DNA of 64,000 nt from UBA7803 sp034522075 (GCA_034522075.1 JAXHLO010000035.1:124001-188000), one strand, 5' to 3'; counted from the stretch's first letter, positions 18,884 through 28,475 are shown. Program-made: numbers and translations. Notes: a model not told the origin generated them from the letters alone.

Positions 18884-19207
18884 TCAGTTTTCCTGCGGCG
18901 GCCAGGGAAAGTCTTCGGGCACGTTGAGATCACTGCGCACGAAGCGGTTCCAGTCCAGGGTCGCTGCGTTGGCGGCTTCCCGATGAGATTCGGCAGCGGC
19001 GTGATTGCTTTCAGCGTAATCGCTGATGCAGGCGCGAAAGGCGTCCACGTCGGCCAGAAATCTCTGCCAGAGTTCATCATTCTGGTCGTCTGCCGGCCGC
19101 GTGGGGGCTTCACAGCCGTGAGCCGGTGCCGGGGAATGCGCGTAACTGCCGGCGGCTGCCAGCCATACCAGCAGGGCGGCTGCAGCTCTCCATCGTTGGC
19201 GTGCCAT
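18884..19207 (-). CDS. Small secreted protein, unknown function
   Basis: A 107-residue protein with a clear signal peptide (RWRAAAALLVWLAAAGSYAHS, cleavage near residue 23). The mature part is short and helical: ELWQRFLADVDAFRACISDY, then AESNHAAAESHREAANAATLDW, then NRFVRSDLNVP. Two cysteines (near positions 32 and 60) could form a disulfide. Similar small exported proteins with FxxCxxxY and AHREAANAA patterns occur in gammaproteobacteria, but I know no function. It may be the last gene of the acyl-CoA dehydrogenase/phosphotransferase/UbiA run on this strand, 125 bases downstream of UbiA. Confidence 0.75.
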   Translation of the reverse strand: MARQRWRAAAALLVWLAAAGSYAHSPAPAHGCEAPTRPADDQNDELWQRFLADVDAFRACISDYAESNHAAAESHREAANAATLDWNRFVRSDLNVPEDFPWPPQEN

Positions 19208-19332
19208 TGCGGAACAACTCCTTTGCCGGGCCGGCCATCATGGCTCATCAGGGCTACAGGCTCATCCACAGGGGAGCAAAGCGTTAACCGGCCCGCAACC
19301 TGGACTTGATCCACAACACACAATATCGCCGG

Positions 19333-20346
19333 CTACGGCGGCAGCATGCTCAACCAGGTGCCGTCCAGCAGCGCTCCGGCCGCCAGCGCCGCACCGGAGA
19401 CCCGGGCGAAGCGGAAACCGGCAGCCGTGTACCACAGCGGCCAGACATCGCGCGGAAACCGCCCCGGCCGCACATCCGGCCGGCGCCGCACACAAACGAC
19501 CAGCAGCGCCAGCAGGGCCGGTACGGCGGCCAGCAGTGTCAGGTATGCCCAGCGTCCCGCACCCCACGCCCAGCCGATGCCCCAGACAACCTGGAGCAGC
19601 GCCAGTGCCGCTGTGCACCAGGGCGCCCAGCGCGGCCCCAGCAGCACCGCCAGCGTACGCACACCACGGGCCGCATCGTCGCGGCGTTTGTCGGCGTGTT
19701 TGGCGAGAACGACCACGGTCGGCCCCAACCCGAAGAGGATCGACAGCAACGCCACATCGGGGCCCCAGTCGCCGCTGACAACCCAGTACACACCGCCCAC
19801 CATCAGCGGCCCCCAGACCAGGAAGACGGCCGCCTCGCCCAGCGCGAAGCGTTTCAGCGGCCAGGTGTAGAACATGAGCAGCAGTGCACCGATGCCGGCA
19901 AGCCAGTACGCCGGTGGCCCGGCACGCTGACAGATCACCGCGCCGAGCAGCAGCGCGCCGGCACCGGTCAACGTCAGCATGAGTGCATGCGCCGCCGGAC
20001 TCAGCAGCCCCTGGGCCAGCGGGTGGGCGCCGTAGCGCACGCGGAAATAATCGTCCCGATCAAGCCCCAGAAGCCAGTCGACCTGATCGTTGAGCAGGTT
20101 GCTGGCCGCATGAGCCAGCAGCAGAGCCGTGCTGACCAGTATCAGCCGCCCTCCCTCCGCCGCCGTCCACGGCAGCGCCAGCAGACCGCCGAACAGGCAG
20201 GAAAACAGAGTCAGGGGCAGCACGGCGGCACGGGCCGTGATCAGATAGCGGCGCAGCCAGCCCAGCCGCCGCCAGGCCGCAGCCGAGACCGGGGGAATCC
20301 GCGTCAGCGCATCCAGCAGAGTCGGCGTCGACGGGGCACGCGCCAT
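19333..20346 (-). CDS. UbiA/MenA-family prenyltransferase
   Basis: An integral-membrane enzyme that transfers a prenyl chain to an aromatic or similar acceptor, 337 residues with about eight to nine helices. The first Asp-rich motif is NLLNDQVDWLLGLDRDD (NDxxDxxxD pattern, about residues 84-100) and the second is KHADKRRDDAARG (about 215-227). Both are needed for Mg-diphosphate binding. MenA (dihydroxynaphthoate prenyltransferase) and other UbiA branches are possible; no menaquinone genes are nearby to decide. It is 22 bases downstream of the phosphotransferase gene and probably in its operon. Confidence 0.85.
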   Translation of the reverse strand: MARAPSTPTLLDALTRIPPVSAAAWRRLGWLRRYLITARAAVLPLTLFSCLFGGLLALPWTAAEGGRLILVSTALLLAHAASNLLNDQVDWLLGLDRDDYFRVRYGAHPLAQGLLSPAAHALMLTLTGAGALLLGAVICQRAGPPAYWLAGIGALLLMFYTWPLKRFALGEAAVFLVWGPLMVGGVYWVVSGDWGPDVALLSILFGLGPTVVVLAKHADKRRDDAARGVRTLAVLLGPRWAPWCTAALALLQVVWGIGWAWGAGRWAYLTLLAAVPALLALLVVCVRRRPDVRPGRFPRDVWPLWYTAAGFRFARVSGAALAAGALLDGTWLSMLPP

Positions 20347-20368
20347 CCTTCAGGTCCGGCGGCCGGGC

Positions 20369-21793
20369 TCAGGCGCTGCCGGCGTTGGCGAGGGCCGTCT
20401 GCAGTCCGGAATAGCGCGGCTGATCGATGGCGATCTGATTCACGACGGTGCTGCGCAGGTGTTCTGCCAGTCCGGGGGTGTGCAGAGCCATGGAGCCGTC
20501 GCGCAGCGCCCGGGTAAGGCGCCAGCGCAGCGCCGACAGCGAAGCGTCTTCCGCGAGCAGGGCTTTGAGCCGGGCGTGTTCACCCGCCCGTGCCGCCTCG
20601 CCGAGTTCCAGCTCGCGCAGAACGATATCCAGACTGTTGCCCGCCACCCGGGCGAGAAAGTTCACCCGGCCCTGCGTCGCCTCCATGACATCGCCGCGCA
20701 GGAAGTCGCGCACCGAGACGAGCAGTTCGTCCATGCGCGGCATGTCATCGCCCTGGCTCAGATCACCTCCGGAGACCAGCTCCACGGGACCGGGTATCAA
20801 CAGGTTCACGCAATCCACCTGGCATTCCGACGAGCGCCGGCCGATGGCCGGCCGTTCGACCGTCTGATCGGGGCCGGTACGATAGTGCTCAGCCATGCCC
20901 AGGCAGCCGATGGCCCACCAGAAGGAACCGAACACTTCCCAGAAACGCACGTGTTCCGGGTCGACCCGCTCGCCGGATTCGGCCTCGTAGCCGGCGAACA
21001 GGTCGGCGTATTCACCGAAACCGCCGACGGGTTTGTCGCTCACGCCGAAGCGCCAGGAGTTGGTACAGATCCAGCCGAGATCCCGCATGGGGTCACCGAT
21101 ATGGGCCACCTCCCAGTCGAGCACGGCTTTGATGCCGTGCTCGTCCACCATGAAATTGCCATTGCGGAAATCGTTGTGTACCAGGGTGCGGCGCGGCGCG
21201 GCAGGCAGGTGGTCGAGCAACCAGCGCGCTGCATAGTCGATCATGGGCTGCGGCGTTTCCAGCAGCTCGTAGCGTTCCCACATCTGCCGCACGAACTGCT
21301 CGGGTGTATGGACCTGCAGATGCTCCTCGAGCCTGCCGGCCGCTATGTCGATGCTGTGAATGCGCGCCAGCACCTGGCCGCATTCGTAGGCGAGCTTCGG
21401 CCGTACGTCGGCCAGTTCCGGCGAGCGGGCGATGCGCGCGCCCAGGGTCTCACCATCCAGCCACTCCATAAGGAAGCCTTCGCCCAGACCGTCCTCGGGT
21501 TGCAGAACGTAATACACCTCGGGTTCCGGTACGCCGGCCTCGCGCGCCAGGCGCATGAGTTGTGCCTCGACGGCCAGACCCGGCGCCACACGCTCCTCGG
21601 GAACCGCACCACCCGGGGCACGGCGCATGCAGACGGGTCGCTCGCCGTCGCCCGTCTGCGCCATGATCCGATAGGTTTCCTGACTGGCGCCGCCGGACAG
21701 CCGCTCGACGCTGGCCAAGCCGCGGCAGCCGGCTATCTCACGGCGCAGCACGGCAGCGAGGCTCGCCTGGAACTGCTCCTGGTCGGCGGCCAT
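20369..21793 (-). CDS. Aminoglycoside-phosphotransferase-fold kinase with C-terminal DUF6285-like domain
   Basis: This 474-residue protein joins two parts. Residues 1 to about 335 form a protein-kinase-like APH domain: SGGASQETY nucleotide loop, catalytic RTLVHNDFRNGNFMVD (HxD...N) and metal-binding VLDWEVAHIGDP. The last 120 or so residues (MDELLVSVRDFLRGDVMEAT onward) are a helical domain I associate with DUF6285. Such kinases next to acyl-CoA dehydrogenases resemble the two halves of human ACAD10/11, where hydroxyacyl-CoA is phosphorylated before dehydrogenation. Its start lies one base past the upstream acyl-CoA dehydrogenase stop, supporting a joint role in breaking down hydroxylated or branched acyl-CoA. 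Confidence 0.85.
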   Translation of the reverse strand: MAADQEQFQASLAAVLRREIAGCRGLASVERLSGGASQETYRIMAQTGDGERPVCMRRAPGGAVPEERVAPGLAVEAQLMRLAREAGVPEPEVYYVLQPEDGLGEGFLMEWLDGETLGARIARSPELADVRPKLAYECGQVLARIHSIDIAAGRLEEHLQVHTPEQFVRQMWERYELLETPQPMIDYAARWLLDHLPAAPRRTLVHNDFRNGNFMVDEHGIKAVLDWEVAHIGDPMRDLGWICTNSWRFGVSDKPVGGFGEYADLFAGYEAESGERVDPEHVRFWEVFGSFWWAIGCLGMAEHYRTGPDQTVERPAIGRRSSECQVDCVNLLIPGPVELVSGGDLSQGDDMPRMDELLVSVRDFLRGDVMEATQGRVNFLARVAGNSLDIVLRELELGEAARAGEHARLKALLAEDASLSALRWRLTRALRDGSMALHTPGLAEHLRSTVVNQIAIDQPRYSGLQTALANAGSA

Positions 21794-21794
21794 A

Positions 21795-23066
21795 TCAGTC
21801 TTCCCGCACGCCTTTCGGTGCCCGCTGCTTCATGAAGCCGAACATGTAGCCGGCCACCCGCCGCATCTGAATCTCCTCGGCGCCCTCGGTGATGCGGTAG
21901 CGCCGATGATGACGATAGATGTGCTCGAACGGTTTGTGCCGCGAGTAGCCCAGACCGCCATGTACCTGCATGGCCTGATCCGCCGCCTGGCAGCAGAGGC
22001 GGTTGGACCAGTAGTTGCAGATGGACACTTTGTCGGAGACTGAGAAGGCGCCATCACGGTCCATGAACCAGGCGGTTTTGTGAATCAATGCGCGCAGCAT
22101 CTCGCACTGCGCCTGCAGCTCCACCAGCGGAAACTGAATGCCCTGATTGACCGACAGCGGCTTGCCGAAGGGCTTGCGCTCCATGGCGTATTTGACCGAT
22201 TCGTTGATGCAGAACTGCGCCGCGCCCAGGCTCGATGCCGCCTGGCGGATGCGGTTTTCGTTGAAGAAATGCTGCACGACCTGCAGGCCGCGGCCTTCAC
22301 CGCCGAAGATGCTGGCATGGGGCACGCGGACATTGGTGAACGACACCCGGCCATGGTCGGTGGGCATGTTGAACGTCCACAGCATCTCCTCGATCTTCAC
22401 CCCGTCCGCTTCCATGGGCACGAGGAAGGCGGTAATGCCGTCGCCGTCGCCGGCTTTGCCGCTGGTACGGGCCATGACCATGTCGAACTTGGCCTTGTGA
22501 ATGCCCGTATTCCAGGTCTTCTCGCCGTTGATGACCCACTCGTCGCCCTCGCGGACACCGGTCGTTTCCATGTGCGTGGCGTCCGAGCCGTGATCGGGCT
22601 CGGTGATGCCGAAGGCGAAGCCGCGCCGGCCTTCGGCCAGGTCGTCGACCCACTCGGCCTTCTGCTCGTCGGTGCCGTAGGCGAGCATGAGCAGCAGGCC
22701 TACGTTGTTGCCGACGATGGAGTGCTCGTTCTGCAGGTCGTTGTGCAGCCCCAGGCCTTTTACCGCCAGATGCTCGCGGATGATGGCCATGCCCAGGTTG
22801 GAGCCTTCCATGCCGCCGAATTCCTTGGGGAAGGGATAGCGGTAGAAGCCGGCCTCGTCGGCCAGACGCTTGGCCTTGTGCAGGAGCTGCTCCCACTCCT
22901 CGTTGGGCAGCCCGCCGCGTTCCCAGTCGGTGCGCGCGTCCTCACGCCGGTGATCGAAGAAGCGGATGTTGTCGTCCTGCTGCTCGAGCGGCTTGATGAC
23001 GTCTTCGATGAACTGGTCGAGCTGGCCGAGCAGCTCCTGAATGTCCTGCGGAATCTCGAAATCCAT
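21795..23066 (-). CDS. Acyl-CoA dehydrogenase
   Basis: An FAD enzyme that introduces a double bond into an acyl-CoA, 423 residues. Conserved features: the FAD-binding FAFGITEPDHGSDATHMETT, the substrate-loop WVINGEKTWNTGIHKA, VPHASIFGGEGRGLQ, RKPFGKPLSVNQGIQFP, and VHGGLGYSRHKPFEHIYRHH near the C-terminus, ending in RITEGAEEIQMRRVAGYM, which holds the helix with the usual acidic residue. The closest relatives by feel are the ACAD10/11-like dehydrogenases usually paired with an APH kinase, as here (stop and next start one base apart). An acyl-CoA ligase gene is divergent from it across a REP palindrome. Confidence 0.93.
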   Translation of the reverse strand: MDFEIPQDIQELLGQLDQFIEDVIKPLEQQDDNIRFFDHRREDARTDWERGGLPNEEWEQLLHKAKRLADEAGFYRYPFPKEFGGMEGSNLGMAIIREHLAVKGLGLHNDLQNEHSIVGNNVGLLLMLAYGTDEQKAEWVDDLAEGRRGFAFGITEPDHGSDATHMETTGVREGDEWVINGEKTWNTGIHKAKFDMVMARTSGKAGDGDGITAFLVPMEADGVKIEEMLWTFNMPTDHGRVSFTNVRVPHASIFGGEGRGLQVVQHFFNENRIRQAASSLGAAQFCINESVKYAMERKPFGKPLSVNQGIQFPLVELQAQCEMLRALIHKTAWFMDRDGAFSVSDKVSICNYWSNRLCCQAADQAMQVHGGLGYSRHKPFEHIYRHHRRYRITEGAEEIQMRRVAGYMFGFMKQRAPKGVRED

Positions 23067-23102
23067 ATGTGCTTCCCCCTGGAATGATGGCTGGCCCCTG
23101 CA

Positions 23103-23182
23103 GTAGGAGCGATCTCCAGATCGCGATCTGGCGCGGCAGCTAAGATCGCGATCTGGAGATCGCTACCACAGATCGCTCCCAC
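23103..23182. repeat. REP-like palindrome, 22-bp arms
   Basis: Arms 23108-23129 and 23143-23164 are perfect 22-base inverted repeats (AGCGATCTCCAGATCGCG core) with a 13-base loop, extended by GTAGG/CTAC. A further half copy AGATCGCTCCCACC follows at 23170. The same core recurs near 28528, 36317, 42350 and 47155. It lies between divergent starts, so it is not a simple terminator; REP/REPIN-type dispersed element is the best label. Confidence 0.85.
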
Positions 23183-23212
23183 CTATACAGTGGTTGTAAC
23201 GCGTTTTAGCTA

Positions 23213-23227
23213 GTGGCAATTTACCAC
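23213..23227. promoter_or_regulatory. Candidate operator GTGGCAATTTACCAC
   Basis: A 15-base near-palindrome (one mismatched pair) lies in the divergent region between the acyl-CoA dehydrogenase and acyl-CoA ligase genes, 135 bases upstream of the ligase start. No regulator gene is adjacent. Inferred only from symmetry and position. Confidence 0.3.
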
Positions 23228-23361
23228 CTTGATGACCCGAGACTCCACCCGCGGGACGACATTACCAAGCCCGGCGGCCGTGTATTAGTATCGGCCGTCC
23301 GGTTGCGACGCCGCCAGGTTCGGGCCAGACCAGACCATTGTGCCATCAGGGGAGACGTTCG

Positions 23362-25071
23362 ATGACGATGTACGATCAGTATTGGGAAGTGCGCAAGGAA
23401 CTGACCGCGCCTGGAGCCCAGTTCGAGATCGAGGAAGTAGAGGTCCGCGGCAACCGCATCCGCAGCTTTACCAATGCGCCGCCCAGTCTGCGCGAGGTAT
23501 GGCTGGCCTCGGCGGCGTTCGCCGAGCGCGACTACCTGGTCTATCACGACGAGCGTATCACCTACGCGGAAGCCCACCGCCAGGTGGCGTCTATCGCCTG
23601 CTGGCTGGCCGAACACGGCGTACAACCGGGCGACCGGGTGGCCATCGCCATGCGCAACTACCCCGAATGGCTGCTGGCCTACTGGGCCATCGTCGCCATG
23701 GGTGCGACGGTGGTCGGCGTCAATGCCTGGTGGGTGGGCCGTGAGCTGGTCTTCGGGCTCAACGACTCCGAGCCCAAAGTGCTCATCGCCGACCAGGAGC
23801 GTCTGGAACGGATACTCGAGCACCGCGAGGAGATCCCCGCCATGACCATGGTGGGTGTGCGCGTTCCCAGCGGGTTGCCTGAAGGCGTGGCGGCGTGGCA
23901 GGACCTGGTCAGCCACGGCGGACAATTGCCCGACGTCCAGGTCGACCCGGACAGCGACGCGTGCATTTTCTATACCTCGGGAACCACCGGACATCCGAAA
24001 GGCGCCCAGCTCACACACCGGGGTTGTGTGGCCAACATCATGAACATGGCCTTCGCCGCCACCCTGCAGACCACCATCGGTCAGCGCAATGGCACCATTC
24101 CCATTCCCGAGGAAGACGCTGAACCGCCCGCGACCGCGGCTCTGCTGACCACCCCGCTGTTTCACGTCACCGCCAACAACTGTGTGACCCACGGCACCAC
24201 CCTGAACGGCGGCAAACTGGTAGGCATGTACAAGTGGGATGCCACCGAGGCGCTGAAACTGATCGAGCGCGAACGGATCACCGCGGTCACCGGTGTACCC
24301 GTCATGTCCCGGGAACTGATCACCCACCCGGATTTCGATCAGTACGACACCTCGTCGCTCATGTCCGTGGGCGGCGGCGGCGCGCAGCTGCAGCCGGATC
24401 TTGTCGGTAAGATCGACAAGCGGGTCGCCACCGCCCGGCCCAATACCGGCTACGGCATGACGGAAACCTGCGGCATCATCACCTCCATCTCCGGCGATTT
24501 CTTCGTCGACAAACCGGACAGCTGCGGGCCGGCCATGCCGTCCTTCGAGGCCAAAGTGGTGGACGCCGACGGCAACGCCCTGCCCAGCGGCGAAGTCGGT
24601 GAGCTGTGGGTGAAGGGCGCGCCCGTCATCAAGGGTTATCTGAACCGTCCGGATGCCACCGCCGAGAGCATCACCGACGGCTGGCTGCACACCGGCGACA
24701 TCGCCCGTATCGACGAGGATGACTTCATCTTCATCGTCGACCGTGCCAAGGACATGGTGCTGCGCGGCGGCGAGAACGTCTACTGTGCCGAGGTCGAGGC
24801 CGCCATCTACGAGCACCCGGCGGTGGCGGAGGCTACGGTCTTCGGCGTACCCGACGACCGACTGGGAGAGGAAGTAGGGGCAGCCGTGTTCCTCAAATCC
24901 GGCGAGCGCGCCGGCGCGGATGACATCCGGGCCATCTGCCGCGAACGGATATCGGCCCACAAAGTGCCGCGCTACATCTGGTTCCTGCAGGATCCCCTGC
25001 CGCGCAACGCCAACGGTAAGTTTCTCAAGCGGGAACTGAAGGACAAGCTGAACGTCCGCGAAGCTGCCTGA
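23362..25071 (+). CDS. AMP-dependent acyl-CoA ligase (fatty-acid-CoA ligase family)
   Basis: It activates a carboxylic acid to its CoA thioester through an acyl-adenylate, 569 residues, cytoplasmic. Motifs: the P-loop CIFYTSGTTGHPKGAQLTH at about residues 202-220, the GYGMTETCG adenylate motif, WLHTGDIARIDEDDFIFIVD with the hinge Asp, and the catalytic lysine in the C-terminal NANGKFLKRELKD. ATG 23362 has GGGGAGA upstream. The chain length or ring preference is not readable. Its position opposite an acyl-CoA dehydrogenase/APH pair suggests it supplies their substrate. Confidence 0.92.
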   Translation: MTMYDQYWEVRKELTAPGAQFEIEEVEVRGNRIRSFTNAPPSLREVWLASAAFAERDYLVYHDERITYAEAHRQVASIACWLAEHGVQPGDRVAIAMRNYPEWLLAYWAIVAMGATVVGVNAWWVGRELVFGLNDSEPKVLIADQERLERILEHREEIPAMTMVGVRVPSGLPEGVAAWQDLVSHGGQLPDVQVDPDSDACIFYTSGTTGHPKGAQLTHRGCVANIMNMAFAATLQTTIGQRNGTIPIPEEDAEPPATAALLTTPLFHVTANNCVTHGTTLNGGKLVGMYKWDATEALKLIERERITAVTGVPVMSRELITHPDFDQYDTSSLMSVGGGGAQLQPDLVGKIDKRVATARPNTGYGMTETCGIITSISGDFFVDKPDSCGPAMPSFEAKVVDADGNALPSGEVGELWVKGAPVIKGYLNRPDATAESITDGWLHTGDIARIDEDDFIFIVDRAKDMVLRGGENVYCAEVEAAIYEHPAVAEATVFGVPDDRLGEEVGAAVFLKSGERAGADDIRAICRERISAHKVPRYIWFLQDPLPRNANGKFLKRELKDKLNVREAA

Positions 25072-25102
25072 GCTCATGCTGCTGCCCCGGAGCTGACCGC
25101 AA

Positions 25103-26869
25103 ATGTCGTTTCTTGGCGAGGCGCTTTTGTTCCTGAGCGCCGCCGTACTCGTCGTGCCGGTGTTGAAGCGCTTCGGCATGAATTCTGTCCTGGGTTATCT
25201 GGGCGCGGGCCTGCTCATCGGCCAGCCGGGCTTCGGCCTGGTCCAGGACGCCGAAGGGGTACTGCACTTCGCCGAAATCGGCGTGGTGCTGCTGCTTTTC
25301 ATCATCGGCATGGAACTGCAACCGCGGCGGCTGTGGATCATGCGCAAACTGGTCTTCAGCCTCGGCACCATGCAGGTCACGGTGACCGCGCTGGTCATCG
25401 CCGGGTTGCTCATCACCCTGGGTTTCACCCCCGGCACCGCAGCCCTGCTCGGCTTCGCTCTGGCGCTGTCGAGTACGGCCTTCGTGCTGCAGCTTCTGGG
25501 CGAACAGAACAAATTGAGTCACCATCACGGCCGCGCGGCCTTCGGCACCCTGCTGCTGCAGGACGTGGCGGTCATCCCGGGCATTGCCGTGGTCAACGTT
25601 CTGGCGGCGGGCTCGCAAACCGACTCTCAGAACTTGCGCCCGGAGCTGATTGCCGCCGTCGTTCTGGGTGCCGTCGCCTTGCGCTACGTGCTGCGGCCGC
25701 TGCTCAAGTTCGTCGCCGCCAGCGGCATCCGCGAGCTCTTCACCGCCGCCGCCCTGGCTCTGGTAGCCGGCTCGGCATTGGCCATGGGGACCGCCGGGCT
25801 GTCCATGGGCCTTGGCGCTTTCGTAGCCGGCATGATGGTGGCCGACTCCCCCTACCGCCACCAGCTCGAAGCCGACGTGGAGCCCTTCAAAGGTCTGCTG
25901 CTGGGGCTTTTCTTCATCGCCGTGGGCATGTCGGTGAACCTGGGTCTGCTGCTGGACGCGCCTTTCGTGGTGGTCGGGCTGACGGCAGGTCTGATGGCGG
26001 TCAAGGCACTGGTGCTGATGCCGTTGGCCCGCTGGCATGGGTTGTCCTGGCAGGATGCGGCACGCACGGCCGTCGTCCTGTCCCAGGGCGGGGAGTTCGC
26101 ATTTGTACTGCTTACCGCCGCCGTCGGCGCGGGCATTGTCGCCGTTGGCCAGGCCGATATGGCCGTGCTGGTGGTCACCCTGTCCATGGCAGCGACGCCA
26201 CTGTTCGTGAGCCTCGTCGATCGCGGGCTGGACCGCGGCGCAGCGCAGCGAAGGCCCTATGACACCATCCGGACCGAAGACAAGCCCGTGGTAGTCGCCG
26301 GCTTCGGCCGCGTCGGCCAGATCGTTGCGCGCGTGCTGTCCATGCGTCATGTGCCGTTTACAGCCCTGGAAATCAATCCGCATCACGTGGATTTCGTGCG
26401 CAGCTACGGCAATCAGGTGTTCTACGGCGACGCCACGCGGCTGGATGTCCTGCGCGCCGCGGGGGTGCCTCAGTCTCGGGCGCTGGTGCTTGCCGTGGGC
26501 AGCGAAGCCGCCTCACTGAAGATCGTCGAACGGGTACGCGCGACCTGCCCGGGCGTGCCGATCCTGGCCCGGGCCACCACCCGCATGCACGAGCTCAAGC
26601 TGCGCGAACTGGGTGTGGACTACGTTCTACGCGATACCTTGCACTCGAGCCTGCGACTGGCCCGCGAATTGTTGACCCGCCTGGGAATGTCGGCAGCCGA
26701 GGCCGAAGAAGCGGTTGCGCGGTTTGCCGCCCACGACGCCGAGACCCTCGACCGTCAGGCGGCGGTGTATCGCGACGAGGAAGCCTTCCGGCGCACGACG
26801 ATGGATGCCCACGAGGAACTCGAGCGCCTGTTCGCGGAGGACGCCGGCGCCAGCCGCGAGCAATCCTAG
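25103..26869 (+). CDS. CPA2-family cation/proton antiporter with TrkA-N domain (KefB/KefC/YbaL-like)
   Basis: A 588-residue protein in two parts. Residues 1 to about 380 form a Na+/H+-exchanger domain of about twelve helices (SVLGYLGAGLLIGQPGFGL, LALSSTAFVLQLLGE and LLLQDVAVIPGIAVV with the conserved exchanger Asp). A cytosolic NAD-binding RCK/TrkA-N domain begins at VVVAGFGRVGQIVARVL (about residue 396). The C-terminal 90 residues are charged and helical. The family exports K+ or Na+ in exchange for protons, gated by nucleotides or glutathione conjugates. I see no KefF/KefG ancillary gene beside it, so glutathione gating is uncertain. It is convergent with selO. Confidence 0.92.
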   Translation: MSFLGEALLFLSAAVLVVPVLKRFGMNSVLGYLGAGLLIGQPGFGLVQDAEGVLHFAEIGVVLLLFIIGMELQPRRLWIMRKLVFSLGTMQVTVTALVIAGLLITLGFTPGTAALLGFALALSSTAFVLQLLGEQNKLSHHHGRAAFGTLLLQDVAVIPGIAVVNVLAAGSQTDSQNLRPELIAAVVLGAVALRYVLRPLLKFVAASGIRELFTAAALALVAGSALAMGTAGLSMGLGAFVAGMMVADSPYRHQLEADVEPFKGLLLGLFFIAVGMSVNLGLLLDAPFVVVGLTAGLMAVKALVLMPLARWHGLSWQDAARTAVVLSQGGEFAFVLLTAAVGAGIVAVGQADMAVLVVTLSMAATPLFVSLVDRGLDRGAAQRRPYDTIRTEDKPVVVAGFGRVGQIVARVLSMRHVPFTALEINPHHVDFVRSYGNQVFYGDATRLDVLRAAGVPQSRALVLAVGSEAASLKIVERVRATCPGVPILARATTRMHELKLRELGVDYVLRDTLHSSLRLARELLTRLGMSAAEAEEAVARFAAHDAETLDRQAAVYRDEEAFRRTTMDAHEELERLFAEDAGASREQS

Positions 26870-26873
26870 AGTT

Positions 26874-28475
26874 TCACGAACTGCAGGACAGCATCGAACA
26901 GCCTACCCGCTCACGCGCCCAGTCCGGCCGTTTGCCCGCCCACTGGGCATATTCCGGGTGATCGTCGTAAGGGTTCCGCAGAACGTCCTGAAGCTGGTGG
27001 ATGACCTTGAAGTCGCCCTGCTCGGCCGCATCGATGGCGGTCTGCGCCAGGTAATTGCGCAGCACGAACCTGGGGTTCACCGTATTCATCTGCGTGCGCC
27101 GAGCGCCGTGGTCGAGCGCCTGGTTGCCGAGGCGCCGCTGATACCGCTCGAGCCAGCCGCGGATCTGCCGGGCCTTGTCGCCGGTCACCTCCGTCGGCGT
27201 GTAGAAGGCATCACTGACCACGGCCAGCGGATCGCTGTGATCCCGGGTCAGATCGGCCAGCGCCCGGAAGAAGATGGTCATGTCGGTCTCAACCACCTGC
27301 AGCACGTCGTTGAGGTCGTTCAGCAGTGCTGCGTCAGTGGCGGACTGAAATTCCGTCAGGCCCAGCTTAGCCAGCATCATGTCGCGCCAGCCTTCCAGGT
27401 AATCGCGCTCGAAGCGCTTCAGACCCGCTTCCAGCGGCGCCGTATCCTCGATGAGCGGATAGATGGCATTGGCGAGCTGAGCCAGGTTCCAGTGGGCGAT
27501 GCGCGCCTGGTAGCCGAACCGGTAGCGGCGGCCGCCGGCGTCCGTGGTATTCGGCGTCCAGTCCGGGTCGTAGTCATCCAGCCAGCCGTAGGGGCCGTAG
27601 TCGATGGTCAGGCCCAGTACAGACATGTTGTCCGTGTTCATCACGCCGTGAACGAAGCCGACACGCATCCACTCCACCACCATGGCGGCCGTGCGCCGGC
27701 ACACCTCGTCGAACCAGACGGCATAGCGCTCCTGCGGGTCAGTGTGGTGCTCGAGCTCCGGAAAGTCGGCGGCAATGGTGAAGTCCGTAAAGCGCGCCAG
27801 CAGGTCGTGTTCGCGCCGGGCCGCCAGAATCTCGAAGTGACCGAAGCGGGTGAACGAGCGCGCCACCCGGCACACGACCGCGCCGGGCTCCGGGGCGGGA
27901 TGGCCGTCGTAGAGTATGTCCCGGACCACGCTTTCACCGCTCAACGTCAGGGACAGGGCCCGCGTCGTCGGCACGCCGAGGAAGTGCATGGCCTCGCTGC
28001 AGAGAAACTCGCGAATGGACGATCGCAACACGGCATAGCCGTCGGCGCTGCGGGAATACGGCGTCGGCCCGGCGCCTTTGAGCTGCAGCATCCAATGCTC
28101 GCCGTTGGGGTTCACCACTTCGCCGAGATTGATGGCCCGGCCGTCGCCGAGCTGACCGGCCCAGTTACCGAACTGATGGCCGCCGTAGCATGTGGCGTGA
28201 GGATCCATGCCCGGCAGCAATCGGTTGCCGGTGAAGACCTCGGCAAAAGCCTGGGTCTCGCAGACCGCCGGGTCGAGCCCCAGCAATTCCGCCACCTCGG
28301 GCCAGTACGCCACCAGCCGCGGCGCAGCCACTGGCGTAGGGTCGACCCGCGAATAGCTGGCCTGGTGCACCTGACGGCGCCGCGAGCCCGACTCCGGGTC
28401 GCCGGGCAGTTCGCGGGTGAAGCGGTTGTCGAATTGCAGACCGTCGAGGGGGTGTTTCGTTGCGGCGATATTCAT
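26874..28475 (-). CDS. selO: Protein adenylyltransferase SelO
   Basis: A pseudokinase that transfers AMP from ATP to hydroxyl side chains of proteins, linked to oxidative-stress responses. At 533 residues it is somewhat longer than the E. coli protein. Visible hallmarks: LPGMDPHATCYGGHQFGNWAGQLGDGRA (shown in part), LKGAGPTPYSRSADGYAVLR, the catalytic HGVMNTDNMSVLGLTIDYGP, and the C-terminal redox tail ending SCSS. ATG 28475 (MNIAATKHPL) is preferred to ATG 28511. It is convergent with the cation antiporter and 46 bases away from a REP palindrome at its 5' side. Confidence 0.94.
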   Translation of the reverse strand: MNIAATKHPLDGLQFDNRFTRELPGDPESGSRRRQVHQASYSRVDPTPVAAPRLVAYWPEVAELLGLDPAVCETQAFAEVFTGNRLLPGMDPHATCYGGHQFGNWAGQLGDGRAINLGEVVNPNGEHWMLQLKGAGPTPYSRSADGYAVLRSSIREFLCSEAMHFLGVPTTRALSLTLSGESVVRDILYDGHPAPEPGAVVCRVARSFTRFGHFEILAARREHDLLARFTDFTIAADFPELEHHTDPQERYAVWFDEVCRRTAAMVVEWMRVGFVHGVMNTDNMSVLGLTIDYGPYGWLDDYDPDWTPNTTDAGGRRYRFGYQARIAHWNLAQLANAIYPLIEDTAPLEAGLKRFERDYLEGWRDMMLAKLGLTEFQSATDAALLNDLNDVLQVVETDMTIFFRALADLTRDHSDPLAVVSDAFYTPTEVTGDKARQIRGWLERYQRRLGNQALDHGARRTQMNTVNPRFVLRNYLAQTAIDAAEQGDFKVIHQLQDVLRNPYDDHPEYAQWAGKRPDWARERVGCSMLSCSS

